Of a DNA stretch of 64,000 bases, positions 30,056 through 38,270 are shown in pieces (the first letter of the stretch is position 1; the number at the start of each line of letters is the position of its first letter). Below the pieces are notes generated by a model, which had not been told where the DNA came from, made no database searches, and worked only from the letters and a program-made list of their open reading frames with translations. The position numbers and the translations under genes are program-made. The stretch is from Pseudomonadota bacterium (GTDB lineage: Bacteria > Pseudomonadota > Alphaproteobacteria > Sphingomonadales > Sphingomonadaceae), in contig JAKPHK010000063.1 of assembly GCA_029550345.1 (NCBI GenBank), forward strand, positions 1 through 64,000. The letters run 5' to 3'.

Positions 30056-31198
30056 CTAGGACCTGACAAGCCCGCCAATCGGCTTGCCCTGACCGCCCGG
30101 GAACAGACGCGGCGCCGCATGGGCCGGGTCGAGTCCGAAGTGCCCGGCCAGCGCTCCGGCCAGCATGGCATCGAGCGATGTCGTCGGCTTGAGGTCACGG
30201 CCTTCATAAAGCTGCGCGGCACCCAGTCCGGGCCAGTCGCTCACGATTCGCCCGCCCGCGACTGTGCCGCCGATCAGCATCGCCAGGCTGGCGGTGCCGT
30301 GGTCGGTCCCGCCGGTGCCGTTGACCGCGGCGGTCCGGCCGAATTCGGTGGCGACGATAACCAGCGTGTCTTTCCACGCCGCGCCAAGGTTGTCGCGCAG
30401 CGAGGCGATCAGACTGTCGAGCCCGGTGAGCTGGTTGTTGAGGCGCACCTTCTGCCCGGCGTGGGTATCCCAGCCGTTCGATTCCGCCATCACGATCCGC
30501 GCGCCCTCCGGCCCGGCCATCAGCGAGGCGATCAACTGCCCGGCGGCGGCGGCGCCTTTGGCATTGCCAAGCCCAAGGTCCCCGGCCATGGCGCGGGTTT
30601 GCAGCGCCTCGTTCCACAGGCCGTGGAGTTGCGGATCGCCTTCATAGAGCATCGTCACCCGTTGCAGCAGATCCTGCGAGGCATCGGGCAGGTTCGACGG
30701 GGCATAGCTGGCAACCTGGATGTCGCCGCGCAGTGCGGTGGGGATCGTGGCCGATATGGCCAGGCCTTTTACCCCGGGGCCGGGCAGCAGGCCGATCAGC
30801 CGGTTCATCCAGCCATCCTTGCGATCATAGGGCCGGGCGCCGCCGGTCTCCAGCACGTTCTGGCCATCGAAGTGCGACCGGTCGCGATAGGGTGAGGCAA
30901 CCGCGTGGGCGAACAGCGCTTCGCCCTTGCCGTAAAGCCCGCCCAGCTGGCCCAGCGCCGGATGGAGCGCGAACATCCCGCCCAGCTTCGGCCGGTCGAG
31001 CAGGTCTGCCGCCAGATCGCCGCGCAGTGCGGCATAGGCCGGATCGCCGGTCGGGGCGAGGGTGGCGAGGCCATCGGCTGCGCCGCGCTGGATCAGGAAC
31101 ACCAGCCGCCGCTCGGTCTCGGCCCGGGCAAAGGCGATGCGCGGGGCGAACAGCGCGGCAGCGGTGCCGCCGATCAGGATTTGCCGACGATCGAACAT
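30056..31198 (-). CDS. DUF1501 family protein, Tat-exported
   Basis: A 380-residue protein with a twin-arginine signal (DRRQILIGGTAAALFAPRIA). The DUF1501 pattern (sulfatase-like alkaline phosphatase superfamily relative) includes SPYRDRSHFDGQNVLETG, ESNGWDTHAGQ, IVATEFGRTAAVNGTGGTDHGTA. Members are almost always encoded beside a DUF1800 gene, as here, where the upstream gene ends within three bases of this start. The ATG at 31198 has a strong GGAGGTG element; a GTG two codons earlier lies in that element. Function of the pair is unknown. Confidence 0.87.
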   Translation of the reverse strand: MFDRRQILIGGTAAALFAPRIAFARAETERRLVFLIQRGAADGLATLAPTGDPAYAALRGDLAADLLDRPKLGGMFALHPALGQLGGLYGKGEALFAHAVASPYRDRSHFDGQNVLETGGARPYDRKDGWMNRLIGLLPGPGVKGLAISATIPTALRGDIQVASYAPSNLPDASQDLLQRVTMLYEGDPQLHGLWNEALQTRAMAGDLGLGNAKGAAAAGQLIASLMAGPEGARIVMAESNGWDTHAGQKVRLNNQLTGLDSLIASLRDNLGAAWKDTLVIVATEFGRTAAVNGTGGTDHGTASLAMLIGGTVAGGRIVSDWPGLGAAQLYEGRDLKPTTSLDAMLAGALAGHFGLDPAHAAPRLFPGGQGKPIGGLVRS

Positions 31199-31200
31199 CT

Positions 31201-32595
31201 TCACCTCCGCAGCATTTCAGGAGAAGCTAGCAGCAGCGCCAGTGCCTGCTCGCCGCTTTCGGCCCGGGCGAGGGCCTGTGCGGTCGCATCGGACAGCGCA
31301 TCGGGAAAAATCTGGTGCGCGATTTGCCGCGCGTCGATTGCGGGGGCGGCCCGCTGGGCAATGCGCTGGGCCACTTCGACCCGCCGATAGAGCGCATCCG
31401 GCCCAGCCCAGCTGGGCGCGGTATCATCGAAACCCGCCGGGGAGCCGGGTTTCCAGATCGGCTGCCCAAGCTGCTGGAACGCGCCCGCCGCTGTTGCGCC
31501 GGGCAGGGCCTTCACCCCGGTCGCGCGCAGGGCGGCGATCGCCCATTCCCACGGGGTGCGGAATTTGGGCGGTCCGCTCCACACCTCGGGCGCGTCGATC
31601 AGAACCTTGTAAAGCGCGGGAAGATCGCCCTTGCTGGCAAGAAATGTCTGCTCAAGCCGGGCGACCAGGGCCGGGGGCGGAACATCACCCGCGAAATGGC
31701 GCGCCAGTTTGGTCGCAATATGGCGGGCCGTGGCGGGATGGGCGGCCAGATCGTTCAGCACCGCCTGGGCCTGCGCCTCTCCGCCCTGAGCGTAGGTCTT
31801 GCCCATGATCGTCCGGCTGCCCGGCTGGTGGATCAGCGCGGCGAACCAGAAGCCCGGGCCAGGTCCGCGCAAGGCCGGTTGCTGTGCCAGTCCGCCGACC
31901 GTCCAGCCGGTCAGCGCGCGGGCGAACTCGGTCACGTCCTGCTGGTCATAGCCGCTGCGCACACCCAGCGTGTGCAGTTCAAGGATTTCCCGCGCCAGAT
32001 TCTCATTCAGTCCGCGCGTCTTGCCGCGCCGCGCGACGCGCTGGGCCAGCGCGCTGTCCGGTCCGATCGATTCCGCCTGATCGAGATAGAGCAACATCGC
32101 CGGATGCCGCTCAACCGCGCTCAGCATCTGGGCGAAAGTGCCGGTCAGGTGCGGGCGGATCGCTTCGAATTCAAATGCCCCGCCGAACCCGATAACCGCG
32201 ACCTTATCGACCGATATGGCGAAATGGTTCGACCAGAAATGGACCAGCCGCTCCATGAACGGGGTTTCACTCTGTAACGCCGCCCGCGTTCGCGCACCAA
32301 CCGCGCCGACATAGATATCGCGCAGTTCCCGAAAATCGCCCTGGTTGCCCGGCTGGCGCTGTTTGGGATCGGTGCCGTTCTGCTTGGCATCCTGCTTGCG
32401 TTCGCGTCGACCATCGCGCGCCTCGCGCAGTTTTTCGATCAATGTACCCGTTGGCGGAAGCGCGGCGATCGGCTCGGGACGGGGATCAAAGCGGGCAATC
32501 TGATCGGACAGCCATGCCTTTGGGGAGTCGGGCGGCACTTCTCCACCCCTGCCGCCCAGTCCAAAGCGATGAAGCGCCGTTGCCGCGTTGTTCAT
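31201..32595 (-). CDS. DUF1800 family protein
   Basis: A 464-residue protein with the family's opening [13 protein letters not shown] and later [59 protein letters not shown]. The ATG at 32595 with AGGAG upstream is chosen; the extra upstream stretch of open frame has no family likeness. It overlaps the DUF1501 transcript start, forming the conserved DUF1800-DUF1501 couple. No signal peptide is evident. Its promoter region is shared with the divergent bufferin operon. Confidence 0.87.
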   Translation of the reverse strand: MNNAATALHRFGLGGRGGEVPPDSPKAWLSDQIARFDPRPEPIAALPPTGTLIEKLREARDGRRERKQDAKQNGTDPKQRQPGNQGDFRELRDIYVGAVGARTRAALQSETPFMERLVHFWSNHFAISVDKVAVIGFGGAFEFEAIRPHLTGTFAQMLSAVERHPAMLLYLDQAESIGPDSALAQRVARRGKTRGLNENLAREILELHTLGVRSGYDQQDVTEFARALTGWTVGGLAQQPALRGPGPGFWFAALIHQPGSRTIMGKTYAQGGEAQAQAVLNDLAAHPATARHIATKLARHFAGDVPPPALVARLEQTFLASKGDLPALYKVLIDAPEVWSGPPKFRTPWEWAIAALRATGVKALPGATAAGAFQQLGQPIWKPGSPAGFDDTAPSWAGPDALYRRVEVAQRIAQRAAPAIDARQIAHQIFPDALSDATAQALARAESGEQALALLLASPEMLRR

Positions 32596-32728
32596 GGTCT
32601 GCTCCTGCACCGAGACTGCCTGCATTGTTGGCTCGCACGATGCGCGCATCGGGCCAAGCTGTCTTGCCGCGAATTGTATCGCATTGTCGCCGGGCTGCGC
32701 GGCCACGGCAGATTTTTTGTGCGGCGCT

Positions 32729-32754
32729 GTAACCGGCGCAGGCAACGCGGCGAA
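32729..32754 (+). promoter_or_regulatory. ECF-type promoter of the bufferin operon
   Basis: GTAACC at 32729-32734 and CGAA at 32751-32754 are separated by exactly 16 bases. A -35 element with the AAC core and a CGAA-like -10 is the form used by ECF sigma factors, and the operon downstream encodes one. The start codon of the precursor gene lies 55 bases after the -10. As I recall, this is also the consensus reported for Caulobacter SigF; that should be verified. Confidence 0.65.
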
Positions 32755-32808
32755 CTTCGGGGTGTGAGAGCAACACCGCTTCACACCGTTTACCGAAAGG
32801 GTTCGAAC

Positions 32809-33099
32809 ATGAAGACCACCACCGCGATCGTTTCCGCCGCCGCTGCCTCACTGGCCGCAGCCGCCCTGATGGCCGCCGCACCCGCCGCCGCCGCCGGGGA
32901 AATGGAAAAGTGCTATGGCGTTGCGCTCAAGGGCAAGAACGATTGCGCTGCCGGGCCGGGCACCAGCTGCGCCGGTACCTCGACCGTCGATTATCAAGGC
33001 AATGCCTGGAAGCACGTTGCCAAGGGCAGCTGCGTGAAGATGGGCGGTTCGCTGACCCCCAAGGCCGGCAACGCCGCCCCTGTCGCCAAGAAGCACTAA
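32809..33099 (+). CDS. bufA: Bufferin precursor (DUF2282), exported small Cys peptide
   Basis: A 96-residue protein with a long signal peptide (residues 1-29, ending AAAPAAAAG) and four cysteines in the mature part at 35, 46, 54 and 75, in the order [32 protein letters not shown]. This is the DUF2282 or bufferin pattern. Bufferins are ribosomally made peptides whose cysteines are modified by an MNIO enzyme and which bind copper in the periplasm. The next genes encode that enzyme and its partner. Expression is expected from the ECF promoter at 32729. Confidence 0.9.
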   Translation: MKTTTAIVSAAAASLAAAALMAAAPAAAAGEMEKCYGVALKGKNDCAAGPGTSCAGTSTVDYQGNAWKHVAKGSCVKMGGSLTPKAGNAAPVAKKH

Positions 33100-33128
33100 G
33101 GCTTCGGGTCGCACGGAGACTGGCTGGC

Positions 33129-34028
33129 ATGACCTTCCCGCAAACCCTGCCCCCCCTGGCGGGAATTGGGCTGAAGCCGCAGCACTATGCTGATCTGCTT
33201 CGCAGCGTGTCAGCCAGTTCTTCGCTTGCCGCAGCCGCTCCGGCCTGGCTTGAGCTCCACCCGCAAAATTACTTTGGCGCGGGCGGCCCGCCGCATCGCT
33301 GGCTTGCCGCCATGGCCGAACACTTTCCGCTCAGCTTCCACTCGGTGGGGCTTTCGCTGGGCAGTGCCGAAGGGGTGATCGCCGATCAGCTTGAGCGACT
33401 GGCCGGGCTGTGCGAGCGCTATGACCCGGCGATGGTTTCCGACCATCTCAGCTGGAGCGGCAGTGCCAGCAACCTTTTCCCCGATCTGCTGCCCGTCCCC
33501 TATACCGCCGAGACATTGGCGCATTTCGTCCGGCAAGTCGGACAGGTGCAGGACCGGCTGGGGCGGCGGATCCTGATCGAGAACCCCTCGCGCTATCTCG
33601 CTTTCGCCGGGGATGAGATGGACGAAGCCACGTTCATTGCCGAGCTGTGCCGGTCATCCGGCTGCGGCCTGCTGCTCGACATCAACAATATCGAGGTTTC
33701 GGCGACCAATCTGGGGCTTGATCCCTTCGAGATGCTGGCTGCGATCGACCCGGCGCTGGTCGGTGAGATCCATCTGGCCGGTCACGCACATGAGCAGCTT
33801 GATGAGGGCACATTGCTAATCGACGATCACGGATCTGCGGTATCCAATCTGACCTGGGCACTGTTCGCCCGGTTTATCGGCAAGGCCGGTCCGCGCCCGA
33901 CGTTGATCGAATGGGATACCGACGTGCCCGATCTGGCGGTGCTGCTGGGCGAAGCGGCCAAGGCCGATGCAATCCTGCTCGATCACCAGAACGCAGCCTT
34001 GCCGGAAATGGCCGATGCCTGCGCTTGA
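33129..34028 (+). CDS. bufB: MNIO-family (DUF692) bufferin-modifying enzyme
   Basis: A 299-residue TIM-barrel enzyme of the multinuclear non-heme iron oxidase family (formerly DUF692). Barrel metal-ligand segments are ELHPQNYF, FHSVGLSLGS, VSDHLSWSG, ILIENPSRYL, GLLLDINNIEVSATN, GEIHLAGHA and IDDHGSAV. Family members oxidise cysteines of a precursor peptide, forming thiooxazole in bufferins. ATG 33129 is 29 bases after the precursor stop; its 3' end overlaps the next gene by 14 bases. Confidence 0.92.
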   Translation: MTFPQTLPPLAGIGLKPQHYADLLRSVSASSSLAAAAPAWLELHPQNYFGAGGPPHRWLAAMAEHFPLSFHSVGLSLGSAEGVIADQLERLAGLCERYDPAMVSDHLSWSGSASNLFPDLLPVPYTAETLAHFVRQVGQVQDRLGRRILIENPSRYLAFAGDEMDEATFIAELCRSSGCGLLLDINNIEVSATNLGLDPFEMLAAIDPALVGEIHLAGHAHEQLDEGTLLIDDHGSAVSNLTWALFARFIGKAGPRPTLIEWDTDVPDLAVLLGEAAKADAILLDHQNAALPEMADACA

Positions 34029-34776
34029 ACGGGTGCAGCGCGCGATGATGCAGGCGATTGGCGGTGGGCCGGAATTCCTGCCTGCCGATCTGTTCCTGGG
34101 CAGGGAGGAGAGGATCATCGCGGGGATGAAGGTCCACGCCAATACCATTTCGCACGCCCGGCTGATCGCCCTTGAAGAAACCTTCCCGCGCTGCCTGGAG
34201 CTGCTCGGGCAGGCCCGGTTCAACGCATTGTCCCGGCGCTATCTCGATCGACCGGGAATTGCCGTGCCTGATCTCTGCTTGCTGGGAGAATACTTCCCGG
34301 CCTTTCTGCAAGTGGAAGACTGCACCCCCCTCGTCAGCGACCTGGCCCGGTTCGAATGGCTTTGGCTCGAATCCTATCACGCTGCGGATGCCGTGGCGCT
34401 GGGGCTGGCCGATCTTGTCGGGCTGGGCGAAGCGGAGCTGCTGACAGTGCGGATAGCGCGTCATCCCTCAGCCCGCATCGGCACCTTCGGACGCGAATTG
34501 CACATGGCGCTGGAGCGCGAAGTGCCGGGCCTTGCCGCGGCGGCAGCGGTCCTGCTCGTGCGGCCCGATGCCGATGTGCTGGCGATCCCGCTCGACCCCG
34601 AAATGCGGGCGGTGCTGCGCGCCTGCGAGAATCCGCTTTCGATCGGTAACCTTTTGCAGGGCGGCGACGAACCTGTGGGCAAGGATCGGCTTGCGCCGGA
34701 CCGGGCCATGGCCGCGCTGATCGCGCTGCTGGGTGCGGGGGCACTGATCCGGGCAAACAATCAGGAGCCAGAGTGA
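34015..34776 (+). CDS. bufC: DUF2063 partner protein of the MNIO enzyme
   Basis: A 253-residue protein with the DUF2063 N-terminal domain (GREERIIAGMKVHANTIS and RLIALEETFPRCLELLG), which resembles the RiPP recognition partner found beside DUF692 enzymes. The partner helps the MNIO enzyme bind the precursor. The ATG at 34015 lies inside the end of bufB, suggesting stoichiometric co-translation. The C-terminal part (DLARFEWLWLESYHAADA and onward) is helical and typical of the family. Confidence 0.88.
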   Translation: MPALERVQRAMMQAIGGGPEFLPADLFLGREERIIAGMKVHANTISHARLIALEETFPRCLELLGQARFNALSRRYLDRPGIAVPDLCLLGEYFPAFLQVEDCTPLVSDLARFEWLWLESYHAADAVALGLADLVGLGEAELLTVRIARHPSARIGTFGRELHMALEREVPGLAAAAAVLLVRPDADVLAIPLDPEMRAVLRACENPLSIGNLLQGGDEPVGKDRLAPDRAMAALIALLGAGALIRANNQEPE

Positions 34777-35235
34777 ATGAAGCCGATCCTCACCCTCTAT
34801 GACCGGGCCGCCGCGCTGGCTTCGGGTTGCCGGATGCAAAGCCTGACGCTGCAGTTCGTGCGGATCGTGCTGGCCGGCGTATTCTGGCGCTCGGGCCGGA
34901 CCAAGGTTGAGGAGGGGAGCTGGCTGACTATAAGCGACAGCACCTACTACCTGTTTCAGGAGGAATACCACGGCGTGCCGCTGCCCAGCGATCTGGCTGC
35001 GGTCCTGGCGACCGTTTCGGAACACCTGTTTCCGGTCCTGCTGGTGATCGGCCTGTTCACCCGGCTTTCCGCGCTGGCGCTGCTGGGGATGACGCTGGTG
35101 ATTCAGATCTTCGTCTTTCCCGAAGCCTGGTGGCCGGTCCATTCGCTGTGGGCGGCGCTGGCGCTGGTGTTGATCGTGCGCGGTGCGGGAAATGTCTCGC
35201 TCGACGCACCACTGTTGCGGGCACGGCAGGGGTGA
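34777..35235 (+). CDS. DoxX-family membrane protein
   Basis: A 152-residue protein with four membrane helices and the DoxX pattern [19 protein letters not shown], then [29 protein letters not shown]. DoxX proteins are often the fourth gene of bufferin operons; the job is not established, possibly electron or oxygen handling. The ATG directly follows the preceding stop, and its TGA overlaps the GTG start of the sigma gene. Confidence 0.87.
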   Translation: MKPILTLYDRAAALASGCRMQSLTLQFVRIVLAGVFWRSGRTKVEEGSWLTISDSTYYLFQEEYHGVPLPSDLAAVLATVSEHLFPVLLVIGLFTRLSALALLGMTLVIQIFVFPEAWWPVHSLWAALALVLIVRGAGNVSLDAPLLRARQG

Positions 35236-35756
35236 GGGGCGACGAGCCCGCGTCGGCCCGCCTGATGGTGATGGCCCAGGCTGGGGACAAACAGGCTTAT
35301 GCCGCACTGCTGGGGGAATGCCAGCGCTGGCTGCGCGCCTACCTGGGGCGAAAGGTCGCCCCGGCCCAGCTCGATGACCTGGTGCAGGAAACGCTGCTTT
35401 CGGTTCACCGCAAGCTGGCGACCTGGGATTCCTCGCGCCCGTTCCTGCCATGGCTGGCGGCGATCGCGCGCTATCGCTGGGTCGATCACCTGCGCCGGAT
35501 CTACCGCGCCGACGAAGCCGCACTGGCTGATGAGCTGGCCGGGGCGGACGAAGAGCCGGCGATCGCCGCGCGGATTAGCCTGGAACGGCTGTTCGCACAG
35601 CTGCCTTCAGCCCAGGCCGAAGCGATCGAACTGGTCAAGATCGAGGGGCTGTCGGTTTCCGAAGCCTCGCAAGCATCCGGTCAGAGCGAAAGCCTGATCA
35701 AGGTCAACATCCACCGCGGGCTGAAAAAGCTGACCGCGATGATCGAGAAAGCATAA
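35232..35756 (+). CDS. ECF RNA polymerase sigma factor (SigF-like)
   Basis: A 174-residue sigma-70 of the extracytoplasmic-function type with only regions 2 and 4. Region 2 includes [19 protein letters not shown] and [19 protein letters not shown]; region 4 is [31 protein letters not shown]. The GTG at 35232 overlaps the DoxX stop (GTGA). Gene order with an NrsF-like membrane protein immediately downstream matches Caulobacter SigF-NrsF, which responds to heavy metals. It probably drives the promoter at 32729. Confidence 0.9.
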   Translation: MRGDEPASARLMVMAQAGDKQAYAALLGECQRWLRAYLGRKVAPAQLDDLVQETLLSVHRKLATWDSSRPFLPWLAAIARYRWVDHLRRIYRADEAALADELAGADEEPAIAARISLERLFAQLPSAQAEAIELVKIEGLSVSEASQASGQSESLIKVNIHRGLKKLTAMIEKA

Positions 35757-35761
35757 CCATC

Positions 35762-36406
35762 ATGTCCCGCGGAACCGAAAACCTCATCGCCGAACTGGTA
35801 GAAGACCTGGCCCCCGTCCGGCCCTTGCGCCTTTCGCGGGGAGTGGCGCTGGCGCTTGGCGGACTGACGGCAATCGTCGCGTTCGTTGTCGGCCTGCTGG
35901 GGCTGCGGCAGGATGTCAGGCTGGGACATTTCGATCCGGTTTTTCTGCTTGGTTCGGGGCTGTTCCTGCTGCTTGGCCTGGCCGCAACGGTGACAGTGAT
36001 CGTGATGAGCCGCCCGCAAGTCGGTAACGATCATTCGGGCTGGGCCTGGGCCGGTGCGACCACCGCTCTGTTGCCGGTTGCCGCCACGATCAGCCTGCTC
36101 GGAAAGAGCAGCGTCGGACGGTCGCCAACCGCCCTGGAACACGATATCGATTGCCTGCTGGCCGGAACGGGGCTGGGCTTTGTGGTGCTGGCGATTCTGG
36201 TCTGGTGGCTGCGGCGCGGCGCCCCGACATCGCCGGAGCGCGCCGGGTTGCTGGCAGGCGTTGCCGCAGGCAGCTTCGGGATATTCGCCTTCTCGCTGCA
36301 CTGTGCGATCAACGATATCGTTCACGTCGGCTTGTGGCACTGGGCCGTTGTTGCGCTCAGTGCTGCTATCGGACGCCTTGCGGTGCCGCCGCTGCTGCAC
36401 TGGTGA
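35762..36406 (+). CDS. NrsF-like membrane anti-sigma factor (DUF1109)
   Basis: A 214-residue protein with about six membrane helices and a short cytosolic N-terminus (residues 1-25) expected to hold the sigma factor. Two cysteines, Cys131 (HDIDCLLAG) and Cys181 (SLHCAINDI), fall at the same positions as the two cysteines described as essential for metal sensing in Caulobacter NrsF. It starts five bases after the sigma gene and ends the operon; a convergent histidine kinase gene follows. Confidence 0.88.
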   Translation: MSRGTENLIAELVEDLAPVRPLRLSRGVALALGGLTAIVAFVVGLLGLRQDVRLGHFDPVFLLGSGLFLLLGLAATVTVIVMSRPQVGNDHSGWAWAGATTALLPVAATISLLGKSSVGRSPTALEHDIDCLLAGTGLGFVVLAILVWWLRRGAPTSPERAGLLAGVAAGSFGIFAFSLHCAINDIVHVGLWHWAVVALSAAIGRLAVPPLLHW

Positions 36407-36430
36407 ACGCAGCAAACACCGGCAGCCGCA

Positions 36431-37576
36431 TCAGCGAACGACTGGTGCCGCCGCCGCTTGCGGCATGGGCAGCCGATCGTGCACAGGCTGGCGCTCATCC
36501 GCGCACCACGGCATCCGGATCTCAGCCCTGAACAGCCGATCATCGACAAAGCCGGACGTGAATTGGCCGTCTCTGCCAAAGCGCAGCCTGAGCCGGTCGG
36601 CCACATTTGCCAGGCCAATCCCGCAGCCAGGCGCCGGGTTCTTGCCGCGGGCCTGCGGCAAATCGTTCTCAACCACGATCACCAGCTCGTTGTTTTCGCG
36701 GCGGGCGATGATCCTGATCGTGGTTGGCCGGGCGGACCGACCGACCCCGTGCTTGATTGCATTTTCGATCAGCGGCTGGAGAATAAGCGTAGGCACCAGC
36801 GCACGCCTGACATCGGTCGGAGCATCGATCACGTGGTTCATCCGCTCAGAAAACCGCTCCTGCTCAACCGCGAGATATTCGGCATGGAGCGAAAGTTCAT
36901 CGTCCAGCAGCACGTCTTGCAACGGCTCGAGCATCAGCGTCGTGCGCAGGAAAGTTGAGAGCGACATGGTCATCCGCTCAGCCCGGGAAGAGGCCCCTTC
37001 CTCGATCAGGCCGGCGATCGAATTGAGCGTGTTGAACAGGAAATGCGGGCTGACCTGATTACGCAGCGCGCGCATTTGCGCAGCCATCGCCTCTTCGCGC
37101 GCCGCGGCAAGGCGGCCTTCCCGATCACGCATTTCAAGGTTGAAGCGCAGCATCAGCAGCGCAAAGGTCCAGCCCATGAACACGATCCAGCAGACGAACA
37201 GGTCCTTGGCATTATAGCCTACCGAAAGGTCCAGGTTGGGGTTTGTTCCGAACAGCCTGAAATAGGCCATGACGCCGAAAAAATCGGCCGTGGCAACAGC
37301 GGTTGATACGGCAAAACCCAGCAGCACATTATAGATGACGCTGCGCTCTTTGAACGCAAGCATGGCGGCCGTCATGGTGCCGAACGACAGGAAGCCGGAA
37401 ATGGCGTTGACCGCAAACGAATGACCAACGAACCCGCGTTCACTGGATTCAAGCAACTGCCCGCCTGACAGGAAATAGATAAATCCGAAAATCGACGTGA
37501 CGACAAACAGATAAGCGGCTGCCAGCGCCAGGACCTGCAACAGGCGCGGTGTTCGTCCTTGGGGTCCAAACCTCAT
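36431..37576 (-). CDS. LytS/AgrC-type sensor histidine kinase
   Basis: A 381-residue kinase with four N-terminal membrane helices (residues about 15-150). The LytS-type H-box is LRNQVSPHFLFNTLNSIAGL with His178, the N-box is LIENAIKHGVG and the G-box CGIGLANVADRL. Such kinases usually pair with a LytTR response regulator, but none is adjacent; its upstream side is where the mobile element integrated, so a partner may be elsewhere. The ATG at 37576 has GAGGTG six bases upstream and is preferred over a start 13 codons earlier. Confidence 0.87.
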   Translation of the reverse strand: MRFGPQGRTPRLLQVLALAAAYLFVVTSIFGFIYFLSGGQLLESSERGFVGHSFAVNAISGFLSFGTMTAAMLAFKERSVIYNVLLGFAVSTAVATADFFGVMAYFRLFGTNPNLDLSVGYNAKDLFVCWIVFMGWTFALLMLRFNLEMRDREGRLAAAREEAMAAQMRALRNQVSPHFLFNTLNSIAGLIEEGASSRAERMTMSLSTFLRTTLMLEPLQDVLLDDELSLHAEYLAVEQERFSERMNHVIDAPTDVRRALVPTLILQPLIENAIKHGVGRSARPTTIRIIARRENNELVIVVENDLPQARGKNPAPGCGIGLANVADRLRLRFGRDGQFTSGFVDDRLFRAEIRMPWCADERQPVHDRLPMPQAAAAPVVR

Positions 37577-37706
37577 CGTCACCTCGCCCGGCGAAGAGAA
37601 TCGCCCTGAGTTCATGACAAAGCCAGATACAGGACATTGTTGGCAAATTGCTGGAAAATATTGGACCGGTTCATTCTCGCACCGGGAAGGGCACCGAACG
37701 GCAATG

Positions 37707-37724
37707 TTGGTCGGGGAGACAGGA
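37707..37724. repeat. attL: left attachment site of the tRNA-Pro element
   Basis: TTGGTCGGGGAGACAGGA is identical to bases 60274-60291, the 3' end (including CCA) of tRNA-Pro(UGG). This 18-base copy, with no tRNA attached, marks the far end of the inserted element. Sequence beyond the repeat differs at the two sites. Confidence 0.85.
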
Positions 37725-38270
37725 GCCGACCTTTTGTCCTAAAATTCTGTAATAAAACCAAAAATAGAATTCGAAATTTAGCAGTTACCTGCCCGGTTAC
37801 CAACAGCAAAATTGGCTGGAAATGGTTCCTTGTTTGGCAATCGAGTCAATTTTTCCGACGGCTCAGCCGTACCATCAATGACGGCACCCTTGCAACGCTG
37901 CGAGGCAGAAGGAAGCCCTGCGCGCGCGAAAGTGCGTCAGCGGGCATCCGGCAACGAGCGAGACAAGAGTGCCAGCGGGTCAGCACAAAAACGCCGCACC
38001 CTCAGGAGCGCGAAGCGCGGGACAGAGTGCGTCATTCAAGCCTCCCGCTCGACTTCGATAAGATCTGTCGGCATCCGCTAACATTGCTGCCGTCCGTGGC
38101 CCCGAGCCATATCGCTCAAAGTTGCCGCTGGCTCAGGTGGACTATTGCGACTCAAATACTCGAATTACAAGCCAAGGCCCTCACCGTTTAAAAGCCCTAA
38201 GAAAAGCAGGCCTGACGATCTCGGGACTTCCACTTCGTACGGCTTGGCCAAGACTCAAAGCGGAGCGGCT
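37725..38270. other. Left-end region of the element without genes
   Basis: No open frame with a recognisable domain is seen. The first 140 bases are AT-rich and contain TTACCAAC at 37797-37804, a motif repeated near the integrase end and therefore a candidate integrase arm site. The rest may be decayed sequence. Confidence 0.6.

Noticed and set aside
29595..30059. 154-codon plus-strand frame after the M28 peptidase
   Set aside because: Overlaps a minus-strand frame with two clear membrane helices, which is the more likely gene; the plus product is compositionally random.
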